The notes: generated by a model not told the origin, from the sequence alone. A stretch of 8,974 bases of DNA from Chloroflexota bacterium (GCA_016219235.1 JACRBO010000084.1:1-8974), one strand, 5' to 3'; shown: positions 1 to 5,711, counted from the stretch's first letter. Program-made: numbers and translations.

Positions 1-1844
1 CTACGTCCTAATTCAAGGCATTTGCTCAAGTGCTCGGCCGCACTGTCGAGGTCGTTCCATTCGTACAGCAGGCGACCGTAGCTAGCGTAGGCCATGTTGA
101 TGAGCGGCAGGGGGTTGCCGGTGGCAGGTTGCAAGATGGCGCGATACATCGCGGCGGCGGCGGGCAGCTGGCCCTGCAAGACTTTGAGGTCGGCCAGTTG
201 AATCATCGCCATCAGGCGAATGAAGGCTTGACCGAATGCTTCGCTGAGCGCGATCGCTTGGGTGTACGCTTGTTCGGCGGCAACACCCTCGCCGCGCGTG
301 TCATGCGCCAGCCCCAGATTCAGCAACACCATGCCGCGCACAAACACCTCGCGCGCGGGAATCTGCGGCAGCGCCGTGTGAGCCAACTCGATCGCATGAT
401 CGATCTCGCCGCTGAGCACACTGATGATGGTGTGCGCGGCTTCGATCTCGCCGCGTGTTTCAGCATCATCCAGCGGCGTGAGGCGCAGCGCGGCGTGGAC
501 GCGCTCTTCGGCGGCGGCGTGTTGGCCGGTGATCAACAGCGCCCAGGCTTGAATGGCGAGCAATCGTGGCCGGGCTTGAATCAACACGTCGGGCAGGGCG
601 TCGAGCCAACCGATCAACGTGCGCGCATCGCCATAGATAAACATCGCATCATGGGCGGCGCTCTCAATCAAGCTGGCTGCTTGCTCGATGTCGTGTGCCT
701 GCAAAGCATGGTTGACCGCCTCGATCAACAGACCCTGCTGTTCGTACCAGCGGCTGGCGCGGCGATGCCACTCGGCCACGTCGCTCCCGGTGGCGGCGTG
801 GGTCAATCGGCTGCGCAGAAATTCCGCAAAGATCGAGTGATAGCGATACCACGTGCGGTGTTGATCGAGCGGCACGATGAACAGGTTCGCTTGCTCCAGC
901 TGTTCGAGTGTAGTTTGGCCGTTGGCTTGCCCCGTAATCGCATCGCACAACGCGCCCGTAAAGCGATCGAGCACGGCGGTGCGTAACAAGAAGTGTTGGA
1001 TGTCTTCGGGCTGCCGATGCAGTACTTCGTCGACGAGATAATCCAAAATGTAGCGATTGCTGCCGGTGAAGGCGGCGAGATTACTCGCGGCGAGAAAACT
1101 GGCGGCATCGGTGCGGCCTTGCAGCGAGACGGCCGCCAACTGCAAGCCCGCGATCCAGCCCTCGACGCGCGATTCCAACAGGGCCACCTGATCGGCCGTC
1201 AGGCCCAGCGCCATGACGCGATTGACGAAGGCGGCGGTCTCGTCGGGCGTGAAACGCAGATCGGCTGCGCGAATTTCCGAGAGTCGATCGGATGCGCGCC
1301 ACTTCGGCAGTGGCAGCGGCGGGTCCGATCGGCCTGCGATCACCAATCGGATGTGGGGCGGCAAATGGTTGATCAAGAAGGCGATCGCAGTATGAATCAG
1401 GTGCGCGGTAATCAGGTGATAATCGTCGAGTACGATCACGAGGGGCGCGGGGTGCGCGGCCAGATCATTGATCAACGAAGTCAGGATGGCTTCAAATGGA
1501 TAGGTGGCGTCGGAACTGAGCGGCGTTTGCAGCACACTGGCCGCAGTCTGGCCGAGGGATGAATCAACCGTCTGCAATGCGGCGATGAAATAGTTGAAAA
1601 ACCGATCGCGATCGTTGTCGCGTTCATCGAGGGAAATCCAGGCAAAGCGCAGTTGATCGGTGTTGTTCGCAATCCATTCACTCAATAGTGTGGTCTTGCC
1701 AAAGCCCGCCGGTGCAGAGAGCAAGATCAAGCGATGATTGCTGCGCAAGTCTGCATCGAGTTGCTGCAAGAGGCGCGGGCGTGACACAAGGTTGGGTCGC
1801 GGCGTCGGAACGTACAGCTTCGTCGCTAACAGAGGAGAGCGCAT
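1..1844 (-). CDS. MalT-like LuxR-family ATPase transcriptional regulator (3' end outside window)
   Basis: Open minus-strand frame from ATG at 1844 to the left edge, 614 codons with no stop. The N-terminus (RSPLLATKLYVPTPRPNLV) is typical of large MalT/LuxR-type STAND regulators. Walker A is A44-PAGFGKT-T52. Walker B is LVIVLDDYH with D140-D141. Further on are the family stretches RSDPPLPL, ADLRFTPDE and EGWIAGLQLAA (about 175-255). From about residue 370 the protein is helical and TPR-like, ending at the edge in YEWNDLDSAAEHLSKCLELG. Family members usually run to about 850-950 residues and end in a LuxR-type helix-turn-helix, so the DNA-binding domain should lie outside. Members act as cytoplasmic, ligand-activated transcription activators; the inducer here is unknown. 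ATG 1844 is the first possible start because an in-frame TAG lies two codons upstream. No good Shine-Dalgarno is seen. The membrane-protein gene ends 14 nt upstream on the same strand, so co-transcription or coupling is likely. Family certain, target unknown. Confidence 0.93.
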   Translation of the reverse strand, partial: MRSPLLATKLYVPTPRPNLVSRPRLLQQLDADLRSNHRLILLSAPAGFGKTTLLSEWIANNTDQLRFAWISLDERDNDRDRFFNYFIAALQTVDSSLGQTAASVLQTPLSSDATYPFEAILTSLINDLAAHPAPLVIVLDDYHLITAHLIHTAIAFLINHLPPHIRLVIAGRSDPPLPLPKWRASDRLSEIRAADLRFTPDETAAFVNRVMALGLTADQVALLESRVEGWIAGLQLAAVSLQGRTDAASFLAASNLAAFTGSNRYILDYLVDEVLHRQPEDIQHFLLRTAVLDRFTGALCDAITGQANGQTTLEQLEQANLFIVPLDQHRTWYRYHSIFAEFLRSRLTHAATGSDVAEWHRRASRWYEQQGLLIEAVNHALQAHDIEQAASLIESAAHDAMFIYGDARTLIGWLDALPDVLIQARPRLLAIQAWALLITGQHAAAEERVHAALRLTPLDDAETRGEIEAAHTIISVLSGEIDHAIELAHTALPQIPAREVFVRGMVLLNLGLAHDTRGEGVAAEQAYTQAIALSEAFGQAFIRLMAMIQLADLKVLQGQLPAAAAMYRAILQPATGNPLPLINMAYASYGRLLYEWNDLDSAAEHLSKCLELGR

Positions 1845-1858
1845 GTGCTAAGGATGGG

Positions 1859-2374
1859 TTACGCGGCGCGGGGACGGCTGGTGCGGAACAACAACAGGAT
1901 GCCCAACCCGATGAGCAGGATCGGCCCGATCGCGCCAAAGGTGCGACTGCCAAAGAACATCGCCAGCACGCTGAACCCCACGCCGCTGCCGATGGCCAGC
2001 CATAATCCGGCGCGGGCACTGTCGCCCTGCCAGTTACCCAGCCGCGACGCCAGCATCAGGCCGATGCCTACGAACGCGGGGATGAGCGCCCACGCGTACG
2101 CCCACGAGCCCCAATCGTCGGTGAGGGTGTTGTACATGAAGATCATCCCCAGCCCGATCATGATCGTGCCCGGCACGAACAGGGCGGCCAGTCCGGCGCG
2201 CGCCTGTGGCATCACCAGCACGGGCACATAGAAACCCGCGCCGATCACAAAGAAGATCAGCGGCCACACCTTGCCCAGATCGATGTCGAGGAAGTTAAAG
2301 GCGAGAAAGAGCAGCCCCAGCCCGATCAAGATCACGGCAACGACGGACGATGGGCGGTTGTCTGACGGTGTCAT
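1859..2374 (-). CDS. Six-helix membrane protein, LiaI/LiaF-like transmembrane domain
   Basis: A 171-residue, very hydrophobic protein with about six membrane segments: roughly 10-28, 34-56, 66-85, 92-110, 121-141 and 146-163. The segment reading FNFLDIDLGKVWPLIFFVIG, and its partial echo FGAIGPILLIGLGILLLF near the C-terminus, match the duplicated pattern of LiaI/LiaF-like transmembrane regions (DUF5668-type), which occur in envelope-stress sensors and in many uncharacterised small membrane proteins. No soluble LiaF C-terminal domain is present, so it is the membrane part only. The start is supported by GAGG (plus-strand 2381-2384) six nt before ATG. The stop is 14 nt from the start of the MalT-like regulator, so the two probably form an operon. 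A role in membrane sensing upstream of that regulator is possible, but this is inference from position only. Confidence 0.8.
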   Translation of the reverse strand: MTPSDNRPSSVVAVILIGLGLLFLAFNFLDIDLGKVWPLIFFVIGAGFYVPVLVMPQARAGLAALFVPGTIMIGLGMIFMYNTLTDDWGSWAYAWALIPAFVGIGLMLASRLGNWQGDSARAGLWLAIGSGVGFSVLAMFFGSRTFGAIGPILLIGLGILLLFRTSRPRAA

Positions 2375-2400
2375 GGTTTACCTCGTGGCTTACACGTGGA

Positions 2401-2452
2401 GGCGGCTCCTGCGCCGCCGGATACGCGGGCGTGGGAGCCCGCTCTGCTTTTT
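2401..2452. repeat. Two tandem GC-rich hairpins (REP-like)
   Basis: Two perfect 6-bp stems with 6-nt loops stand side by side. GGCGGC (2401-2406) pairs with GCCGCC (2413-2418), and GCGGGC (2425-2430) pairs with GCCCGC (2437-2442). The second is followed on the plus strand by CTTTTT (2447-2452), which makes it terminator-like in that direction, although no plus-strand gene precedes it. On the minus strand both hairpins fall in the leader of the membrane-protein gene. Tandem short GC hairpins in a spacer resemble REP-type repeats; a genome-wide copy count is needed to confirm this. Confidence 0.5.
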
Positions 2453-2478
2453 AACTCTGATTGATCGAGTCTGGCCAA

Positions 2479-2506
2479 AGTATACTCGCATCGGCGCGGC
2501 GCGCAA
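2479..2506 (-). promoter_or_regulatory. Candidate promoter for the membrane-protein/MalT-like operon
   Basis: Read on the minus strand, a -10-like TATACT (2479-2484) lies 16 nt downstream of TTGCGC (2501-2506; only TTG matches the -35 consensus). Transcription would start near 2472 and give a leader of about 97 nt containing the two GC-rich hairpins at 2401-2442. The -10 is good and the -35 weak. The sequence AGTATACT is itself a palindrome, so the call is tentative. Confidence 0.35.
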
Positions 2507-2558
2507 CCGGGGTATATAGAAAAACGGCTGGGCCATCTGCAAGTCCCCGATGAGGCTC

Positions 2559-2582
2559 GCGATGGATTGCCAAATCCATCGC
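2559..2582. repeat. Perfect 10-bp inverted repeat with 4-nt loop
   Basis: GCGATGGATT (2559-2568) and AATCCATCGC (2573-2582) are exact reverse complements around GCCA. No U-tract follows on either strand, so it is not a standard terminator. It lies in the divergent spacer between the membrane-protein gene and the HAD-like gene. It could be a palindromic repeat element, a protein-binding site or an RNA stem. The palindrome is certain, its role is not. Confidence 0.6.
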
Positions 2583-2588
2583 CCCAGA

Positions 2589-2621
2589 CGCCGGATTTGA
2601 CACGCCCTTCGGGCAGCGGCG
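2589..2621. repeat. Nested small hairpin in the divergent spacer
   Basis: An outer stem CGCCG (2589-2593) with CGGCG (2617-2621) encloses an inner stem GCCC-TTC-GGGC (2604-2614). It continues the run of GC-rich structures in the 346-nt spacer 2375-2720. Apart from these hairpins and the promoters, I see nothing coding in that spacer. Confidence 0.35.
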
Positions 2622-2685
2622 GGAGCCATTGAAAAGTCACCAACACTTTTGCATTATACTCAGTTGCAGTGCAACCGATCATCGA

Positions 2686-2714
2686 TTGGTTATTTGTCCG
2701 TCGGCGGGTATAAT
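2686..2714 (+). promoter_or_regulatory. Sigma-70-type promoter of the HAD-like gene, giving a leaderless mRNA
   Basis: A perfect -10 hexamer TATAAT (2709-2714) is preceded after exactly 17 nt by TTGGTT (2686-2691; TTG matches the -35). The hexamer ends 6 nt before the ATG at 2721, the usual -10 to +1 distance, so transcription should begin at or next to the start codon. No Shine-Dalgarno precedes that ATG, as expected for a leaderless transcript. Confidence 0.7.
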
Positions 2715-2720
2715 CGCGGC

Positions 2721-3461
2721 ATGACGATCAAAGGTGTGATTTTCGATTTAGGTAGTACGTTGATCGAGTATCGCGGCGAATGGCGCGCGGTGTTGAAAGG
2801 CCAGATCGGCAGCGTGCTGGACACTTTGCGTGCTAGCGGCCTGAGCCTGCCCGCTGAATTCGAGCCGCGTTACGAAGCGCTGATCGATCAGTTCTATACG
2901 CGCGGCCAGCAGGACTGGATCGAGTTCACGGCGGAATACACCCTGCAATACGCGCTGACGGAATGCGGCGCGCTGCGCGCCGATCAACCCGCGGAGATCA
3001 TCCGGGGCGCACTGGCGGCAGGCTTCGCCGAGGGCGAGAAATTGTGGGCGCCGTTTGCGGATGTCTACGCCACGCTCGATACGCTGAAGGCACGCAGCTA
3101 CAAACTGGGGATCGTCTCCAATGCGCGCGACGCGGCCAACGTGGAACGGCTGATCGATCAGGCGCAGCTGCGGTCGTGGTTCAATCCGATCGTCATCTCG
3201 GCGAACGCGGGCGTGCGCAAGCCGCATCCACGCATCTTCAAGATCGTGCTGGACGCCTGGCAGTTGCCGCCCGATCAAGTCGTCATGGTGGGCGACATGC
3301 TAGGTGCGGACATTCTCGGCGCGCACAACGCCGGCCTGCGCGGCATCTGGGCGACGATGCAGGCCGAACGCGGCGCGAATGAAGCGCATCAATACACGAT
3401 TGAGCCGGATGGAGTGATCAAGAGTTTGTCGGAGTTGCCGGGGTTGTTGGAAGGCTGGTAA
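2721..3461 (+). CDS. HAD-superfamily hydrolase-like protein with altered motif I
   Basis: A 246-residue cytoplasmic protein with the haloacid-dehalogenase fold. Motif I is FDLGSTL, with nucleophile D9. Motif II is GIVSNA with S133. Motif III is K167 in GVRKPHPRIF. Motif IV is GDMLGAD with D192 and D197. A helical cap lies between motifs I and II (about 20-110), as in type C1 enzymes such as phosphoglycolate phosphatase or 2-haloacid dehalogenase relatives. The general acid/base Asp two residues after the nucleophile (DxD) is Gly11 here, so ordinary phosphatase chemistry may be weakened or changed. Substrate unknown. ATG 2721 is chosen over an in-frame ATG at 2649 because homology begins there and the -10 box at 2709-2714 would lie inside a longer reading frame. 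Confidence 0.88.
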   Translation: MTIKGVIFDLGSTLIEYRGEWRAVLKGQIGSVLDTLRASGLSLPAEFEPRYEALIDQFYTRGQQDWIEFTAEYTLQYALTECGALRADQPAEIIRGALAAGFAEGEKLWAPFADVYATLDTLKARSYKLGIVSNARDAANVERLIDQAQLRSWFNPIVISANAGVRKPHPRIFKIVLDAWQLPPDQVVMVGDMLGADILGAHNAGLRGIWATMQAERGANEAHQYTIEPDGVIKSLSELPGLLEGW

Positions 3462-3471
3462 ATAAGGAAAC

Positions 3472-3551
3472 AAGTAGACAGGTAGATAAGTAGATAAGTA
3501 GGGAAGTAGATAAGTAGGGAAGTAGGGAAGTAGACAAGTAGATAAGTAGAT
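3472..3551. repeat. Ten tandem 8-bp units (AAGTAGNN)
   Basis: Ten consecutive octamers in perfect register fill exactly 80 bp: AAGTAG followed by AC, AT, AT, GG, AT, GG, GG, AC, AT, AT. The second unit has AGGTAG. A degenerate eleventh unit, AAGGAAAC, precedes the array at 3464-3471. The array starts 10 nt after the HAD-like stop codon. It is AT-rich and purine-rich on the plus strand, unlike the flanking genes, and shows no inverted partner. Copy number is likely to vary between relatives through slippage. Confidence 0.95.
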
Positions 3552-3557
3552 AAGGGT

Positions 3558-3612
3558 GTTTACGTGCAAGTTGCGTTGAGTTTACAGCGCGTTTACATGT
3601 CGGCTCTACACT
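3558..3612 (+). promoter_or_regulatory. GTTTAC direct repeats phased at 11 bp, and candidate promoter for the sensor kinase
   Basis: GTTTAC occurs at 3558-3563, 3580-3585 and 3591-3596, i.e. spaced 22 and 11 bp. The 11-mer in the gap (3569-3579, AGTTGCGTTGA) is a weak fourth copy. Direct repeats about one helical turn apart are the usual binding sites of OmpR/PhoB-family response regulators, for example the PhoP box related to TTAACA-N5-TTAACA. A -10-like TACACT follows at 3607-3612 without a recognisable -35, which fits an activator-dependent promoter. The gene downstream is a histidine kinase, so autoregulation through its unseen partner is a reasonable inference. Confidence 0.5.
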
Positions 3613-3616
3613 GAAC

Positions 3617-3672
3617 ATTATGAATTGTGCATTATTAATTGTGCATTATGAATTGTGCATTGTTAATTGTCC
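3617..3672. repeat. Four 14-bp (eight 7-bp) tandem units abutting the kinase start codon
   Basis: ATTATGAATTGTGC (3617-3630) is followed by three near-copies at 3631-3644, 3645-3658 and 3659-3672. Each is two heptamers beginning with ATT. The last unit ends exactly one base before the ATG at 3673, so the array replaces the usual ribosome-binding region and no Shine-Dalgarno is seen. If transcription starts after 3612, the array forms essentially the whole 5' leader. Confidence 0.92.
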
Positions 3673-5139
3673 ATGTCCCTTCGCACTCGCTTGCTTCTCT
3701 CCTATTTCCTCGTCGTCGTGACGTGCCTGGCCGTTATCGGGTTGGCGCTGCTGCTCTTGCTGCGCGATGCGCCCACGCAGAAACGCCTGACCACGGCGCG
3801 ACTCACCATCGAGGCGGGGGTGATTCATCGGCTGATCCGCGTGCCGCTGCAAAACAACGTCCCGCCCGAACAGATCATCCGCCGGTTGCAGGCGCTAGGC
3901 GCCAATCCTAATTCGCGCATTCTGTTGATCGACGAGCAAAGCGGCGAAGTGCTGGCCGACAGCGACAATCAACTGGCCGGCCAAAACTTGCTGAGTCTCG
4001 GCAAGACCGATCGGTTGAACAATACGCTCGTCGGTGATTTTGAATATCAGGGCACACGCTGGCTGTTCTCGACGCGGCAGGGACTCGATCGGACGGGCGG
4101 CGCGATTGAAGTGGCCGCACTGACGGAATACGATCCTGGCCCGGCGTTTCGCGATCCGATCTTTCAAGAACTGTTCCGGCCGTTGATGATGGCCGGGGCG
4201 TTGGCATTGATCGTGTCGATTGCGCTGGCGTTTATCATCACGCGCTCGGTTACTCAACCGCTGCGGCACGTGGCGCAGGCCGCGCAGCGCGTGGCGGCCG
4301 GCGATTACACGCGGCCGGTGCCGGTGGAAGGCTCGGTCGAAGTCAAAGAAGTGGCTGAGAACTTCAACCAGATGGCGCAGCGAGTACGCGATACTCAACA
4401 AAGCCAGCGTGATTTGCTGGCGAACGTCACGCATGAACTGAAGACGCCGCTCACCAGCATTCAAGGCTTTGCGCAGGCGATCAAAGACGGCGCGGCCAGC
4501 GAGCCGGAGGCGGTGCGCAGGAGCGCGACGATCATCTATGACGAAGCCGCCCGCATGGGCCGCATGGTGGCCGAGCTCCTCGATCTGGCCCGCATCGAAA
4601 GCGGCCAGATCGTAATGCGCCGCGAAATTGTCCTGATCGATCAGGTGCTGCGCAGCATCGTCGAGAAAATGGCGCCGCGTGCGCAGCAAAGCAGCGTGGC
4701 ACTCAACGCCGACATTCCCGACGGTTTGCCGTCGATCACGGGCGACGGCGATCGGCTGGCGCAGGTCTTTGGCAACCTGGTCGACAACGCCATCAAGCAC
4801 ACTCCGGCGGGTGGCAAAGTCACCGTGACGGCGCGCTTGCTGAGCGGCTCGTCGATCGCGAAGAAAAACAAGCCCTGGCCCGGCGGTATCGAAATCAGCG
4901 TGGCGGATACGGGGCATGGCATTCCGCCGGAAGATTTGTCGCGCATTTTCGAGCGCTTCTATCAGGTGGATAAATCACGCGCGCGGGCGCGATCGGGCGG
5001 CAGCAGCCTGGGGCTGGGCTTATCCATCGTGAAAGAGATCGTCACCGCGCACGGCGGATCGATTCATGCGGAGAGCGTCGTCGGCCTGGGCACGCGCTTC
5101 GTGATCGTGCTGCCCATCGAGCGGGGGAAAACGGCTTGA
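3673..5139 (+). CDS. Membrane-bound sensor histidine kinase (HAMP-HisKA-HATPase)
   Basis: A 488-residue two-component sensor kinase. A membrane helix at about 9-31 and a second at about 171-192 flank an extracytoplasmic sensor region of about 138 residues. A HAMP linker (about 192-245) follows. The dimerisation/phosphotransfer domain has the H-box NVTHELKTPL with phospho-acceptor H254. The ATPase domain has the N-box NLVDNAIKH (N372), G1 DTGHG (412-416), F-box RIFERFYQ and G2 GLGLS (G447, G449). All catalytic motifs are intact, so it should autophosphorylate and pass phosphate to a response regulator. None is encoded here: the HAD-like gene lies upstream and a toxin-antitoxin pair downstream, so it is an orphan within this view. 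The start is ambiguous. ATG 3673 is preferred; an in-frame TTG at 3667 would add two residues, and neither has a Shine-Dalgarno. Ligand unknown. Confidence 0.95.
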   Translation: MSLRTRLLLSYFLVVVTCLAVIGLALLLLLRDAPTQKRLTTARLTIEAGVIHRLIRVPLQNNVPPEQIIRRLQALGANPNSRILLIDEQSGEVLADSDNQLAGQNLLSLGKTDRLNNTLVGDFEYQGTRWLFSTRQGLDRTGGAIEVAALTEYDPGPAFRDPIFQELFRPLMMAGALALIVSIALAFIITRSVTQPLRHVAQAAQRVAAGDYTRPVPVEGSVEVKEVAENFNQMAQRVRDTQQSQRDLLANVTHELKTPLTSIQGFAQAIKDGAASEPEAVRRSATIIYDEAARMGRMVAELLDLARIESGQIVMRREIVLIDQVLRSIVEKMAPRAQQSSVALNADIPDGLPSITGDGDRLAQVFGNLVDNAIKHTPAGGKVTVTARLLSGSSIAKKNKPWPGGIEISVADTGHGIPPEDLSRIFERFYQVDKSRARARSGGSSLGLGLSIVKEIVTAHGGSIHAESVVGLGTRFVIVLPIERGKTA

Positions 5140-5148
5140 TGCTATAAT
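5140..5148 (+). promoter_or_regulatory. Extended -10 promoter of the toxin-antitoxin operon
   Basis: TGCTATAAT (5140-5148) is a perfect extended -10 element (TG-n-TATAAT). It begins immediately after the TGA stop codon of the histidine kinase. No -35 match lies 16-18 nt upstream, which is acceptable for an extended -10 promoter. Transcription would begin near 5155 and leave a leader of about 20 nt that carries GGAGG at 5165-5169. Confidence 0.65.
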
Positions 5149-5176
5149 CACATCACCCGCTGTTGGAGGTGGTAGG

Positions 5177-5395
5177 ATGACTACGACAGTTGCACAGATG
5201 AGCAAAGACGAATTGCGCGAGATGATTGAATCGTCGGTTGAGCAGAAACTGCTGGAATTGCTGGGCGATCCCGATGAAGGTCTTGAATTGAGGAAGACCG
5301 TGCGCGATCGATTGGTGCGGCAGCAGACAGCAGTTGCGGCTGGCAAACGCGGCCGATCGCTGGCGGAGGTCTCGAAGCGTCTGGGGCTGGAGTAA
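5177..5395 (+). CDS. Putative antitoxin of a RelE/ParE-type module
   Basis: A 72-residue, charged, mostly helical small protein. GGAGG (5165-5169) stands 7 nt before ATG 5177, a strong ribosome binding site. Residues about 8-45 (MSKDELREMIESSVEQKLLE and onward) look like an amphipathic helix. The C-terminal part, GKRGRSLAEVSKRLGLE, is basic then ends in a short helix, possibly the toxin-wrapping or DNA-contacting segment. I do not recognise a named antitoxin fold such as Phd, RelB or HTH in it. The antitoxin call rests mainly on gene order: it is small, precedes a RelE/ParE-family toxin by 5 nt, and shares its promoter. Antitoxins of such modules normally neutralise the toxin by direct binding and repress their own operon. 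Confidence 0.72.
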   Translation: MTTTVAQMSKDELREMIESSVEQKLLELLGDPDEGLELRKTVRDRLVRQQTAVAAGKRGRSLAEVSKRLGLE

Positions 5396-5400
5396 CGGCC

Positions 5401-5664
5401 ATGTATGAAATCGAACTGCTGGAAGCGGCTGAAGAGCAACTTGCGCAGCTCGATCGACCAACCGGGCGGCGCTTCGTCAAGCGGCTTAACTGGCTGGCGG
5501 CAAACTTCAGCGACATTCGCCCGGAGCCGTTAACCGGCGATCTGGCCGGACTCTATAAGTTCAGGGTCGGTGATTATCGGATCGTTTACGAAGTGATTGA
5601 TACGGAACGGCTGATTATCGTACACGCGATCGGGCATCGGCGAGAAATCTACCGCAAGCGATGA
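5401..5664 (+). CDS. RelE/ParE-family type II toxin
   Basis: An 87-residue protein with the full RelE/ParE pattern: an opening strand MYEIELLEAAEEQLAQL, a long helix to about residue 35, then the hallmark PLTGDLAGLYKFRVGDYRIV (43-62), a strand YEVIDTERLIIVHAIGH, and the basic tail HRREIYRKR (79-87). R55, R60, H79, R80, R81 and Y84 are candidates for the positively charged surface and catalytic residues. Family members are either ribosome-dependent mRNA endonucleases (RelE) or gyrase poisons (ParE). The Gly-Leu-Tyr-Lys-Phe and Tyr-Arg-Ile motifs do not decide which. GGAG (5389-5392) lies 8 nt before the ATG, inside the end of the antitoxin gene, so translation is probably coupled. It is full length for the family and looks intact. 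Confidence 0.9.
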   Translation: MYEIELLEAAEEQLAQLDRPTGRRFVKRLNWLAANFSDIRPEPLTGDLAGLYKFRVGDYRIVYEVIDTERLIIVHAIGHRREIYRKR

Positions 5665-5698
5665 TCGCCGTGCTCAAATTGCTTGACGCACGGTGATC
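5663..5698. repeat. 11-bp inverted repeat spanning the toxin stop and the metH -35 box
   Basis: GATCGCCGTGC (5663-5673) pairs with GCACGGTGATC (5688-5698) over 11 positions with one G-T wobble. The stem can continue inside as TCAA (5674-5677) with TTGA (5683-5686). As RNA it would cap the 3' end of the toxin-antitoxin transcript, although no U-tract follows. As DNA it overlaps the TTGACG -35 element at 5683-5688, so it could also be an operator. The function is open. Confidence 0.6.
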
Positions 5699-5711
5699 CG
5701 ACAGTTATAAT
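5683..5711 (+). promoter_or_regulatory. metH: Strong sigma-70-type promoter of the metH leader
   Basis: TTGACG (5683-5688, five of six matches) and a perfect TATAAT (5706-5711) are separated by exactly 17 nt. Transcription should start near 5718, about 52 nt before the riboswitch and 354 nt before the metH start codon. It is the best promoter in the window, as expected where control is exerted later by a riboswitch. Confidence 0.82.

Noticed and set aside
30..986. Long plus-strand open frame (318 codons) opposite the MalT-like gene
   Set aside because: Antisense shadow: the minus strand encodes continuous family motifs across the same span, while this frame shows only composition-driven Arg/Gly/Gln-rich sequence.
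250..1388. HIP1 (GCGATCGC) as evidence for a cyanobacterium
   Set aside because: Only two copies occur in the window; the excess is in the shorter CGATCG, and gene content fits Chloroflexota better.
2425..2452. Plus-strand intrinsic terminator (stem plus T-run)
   Set aside because: No plus-strand transcript is expected to arrive from the left, and the stem is one of two similar adjacent hairpins, so a REP-like element is the better reading.
2629..2657. Promoter TTGAAA, 17 nt, CATTAT for the HAD-like gene
   Set aside because: The -10 matches only four of six positions and lies over 60 nt upstream; the perfect TATAAT at 2709-2714 is far better.
3300..3618. Minus-strand frames reading Tyr/Leu/Ser-rich repeats (YLSTYLP-like)
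   Set aside because: They are translations of the octamer array; no start signal or domain supports a gene.
3472..3672. CRISPR-like array
   Set aside because: Units are 7-8 nt with no spacers of constant length and no cas genes nearby; these are simple tandem repeats.
3895..4917. Long minus-strand open frame (340 codons) opposite the histidine kinase
   Set aside because: Antisense shadow of a gene with all kinase motifs; its translation is Arg/His/Ala-rich with no domain.
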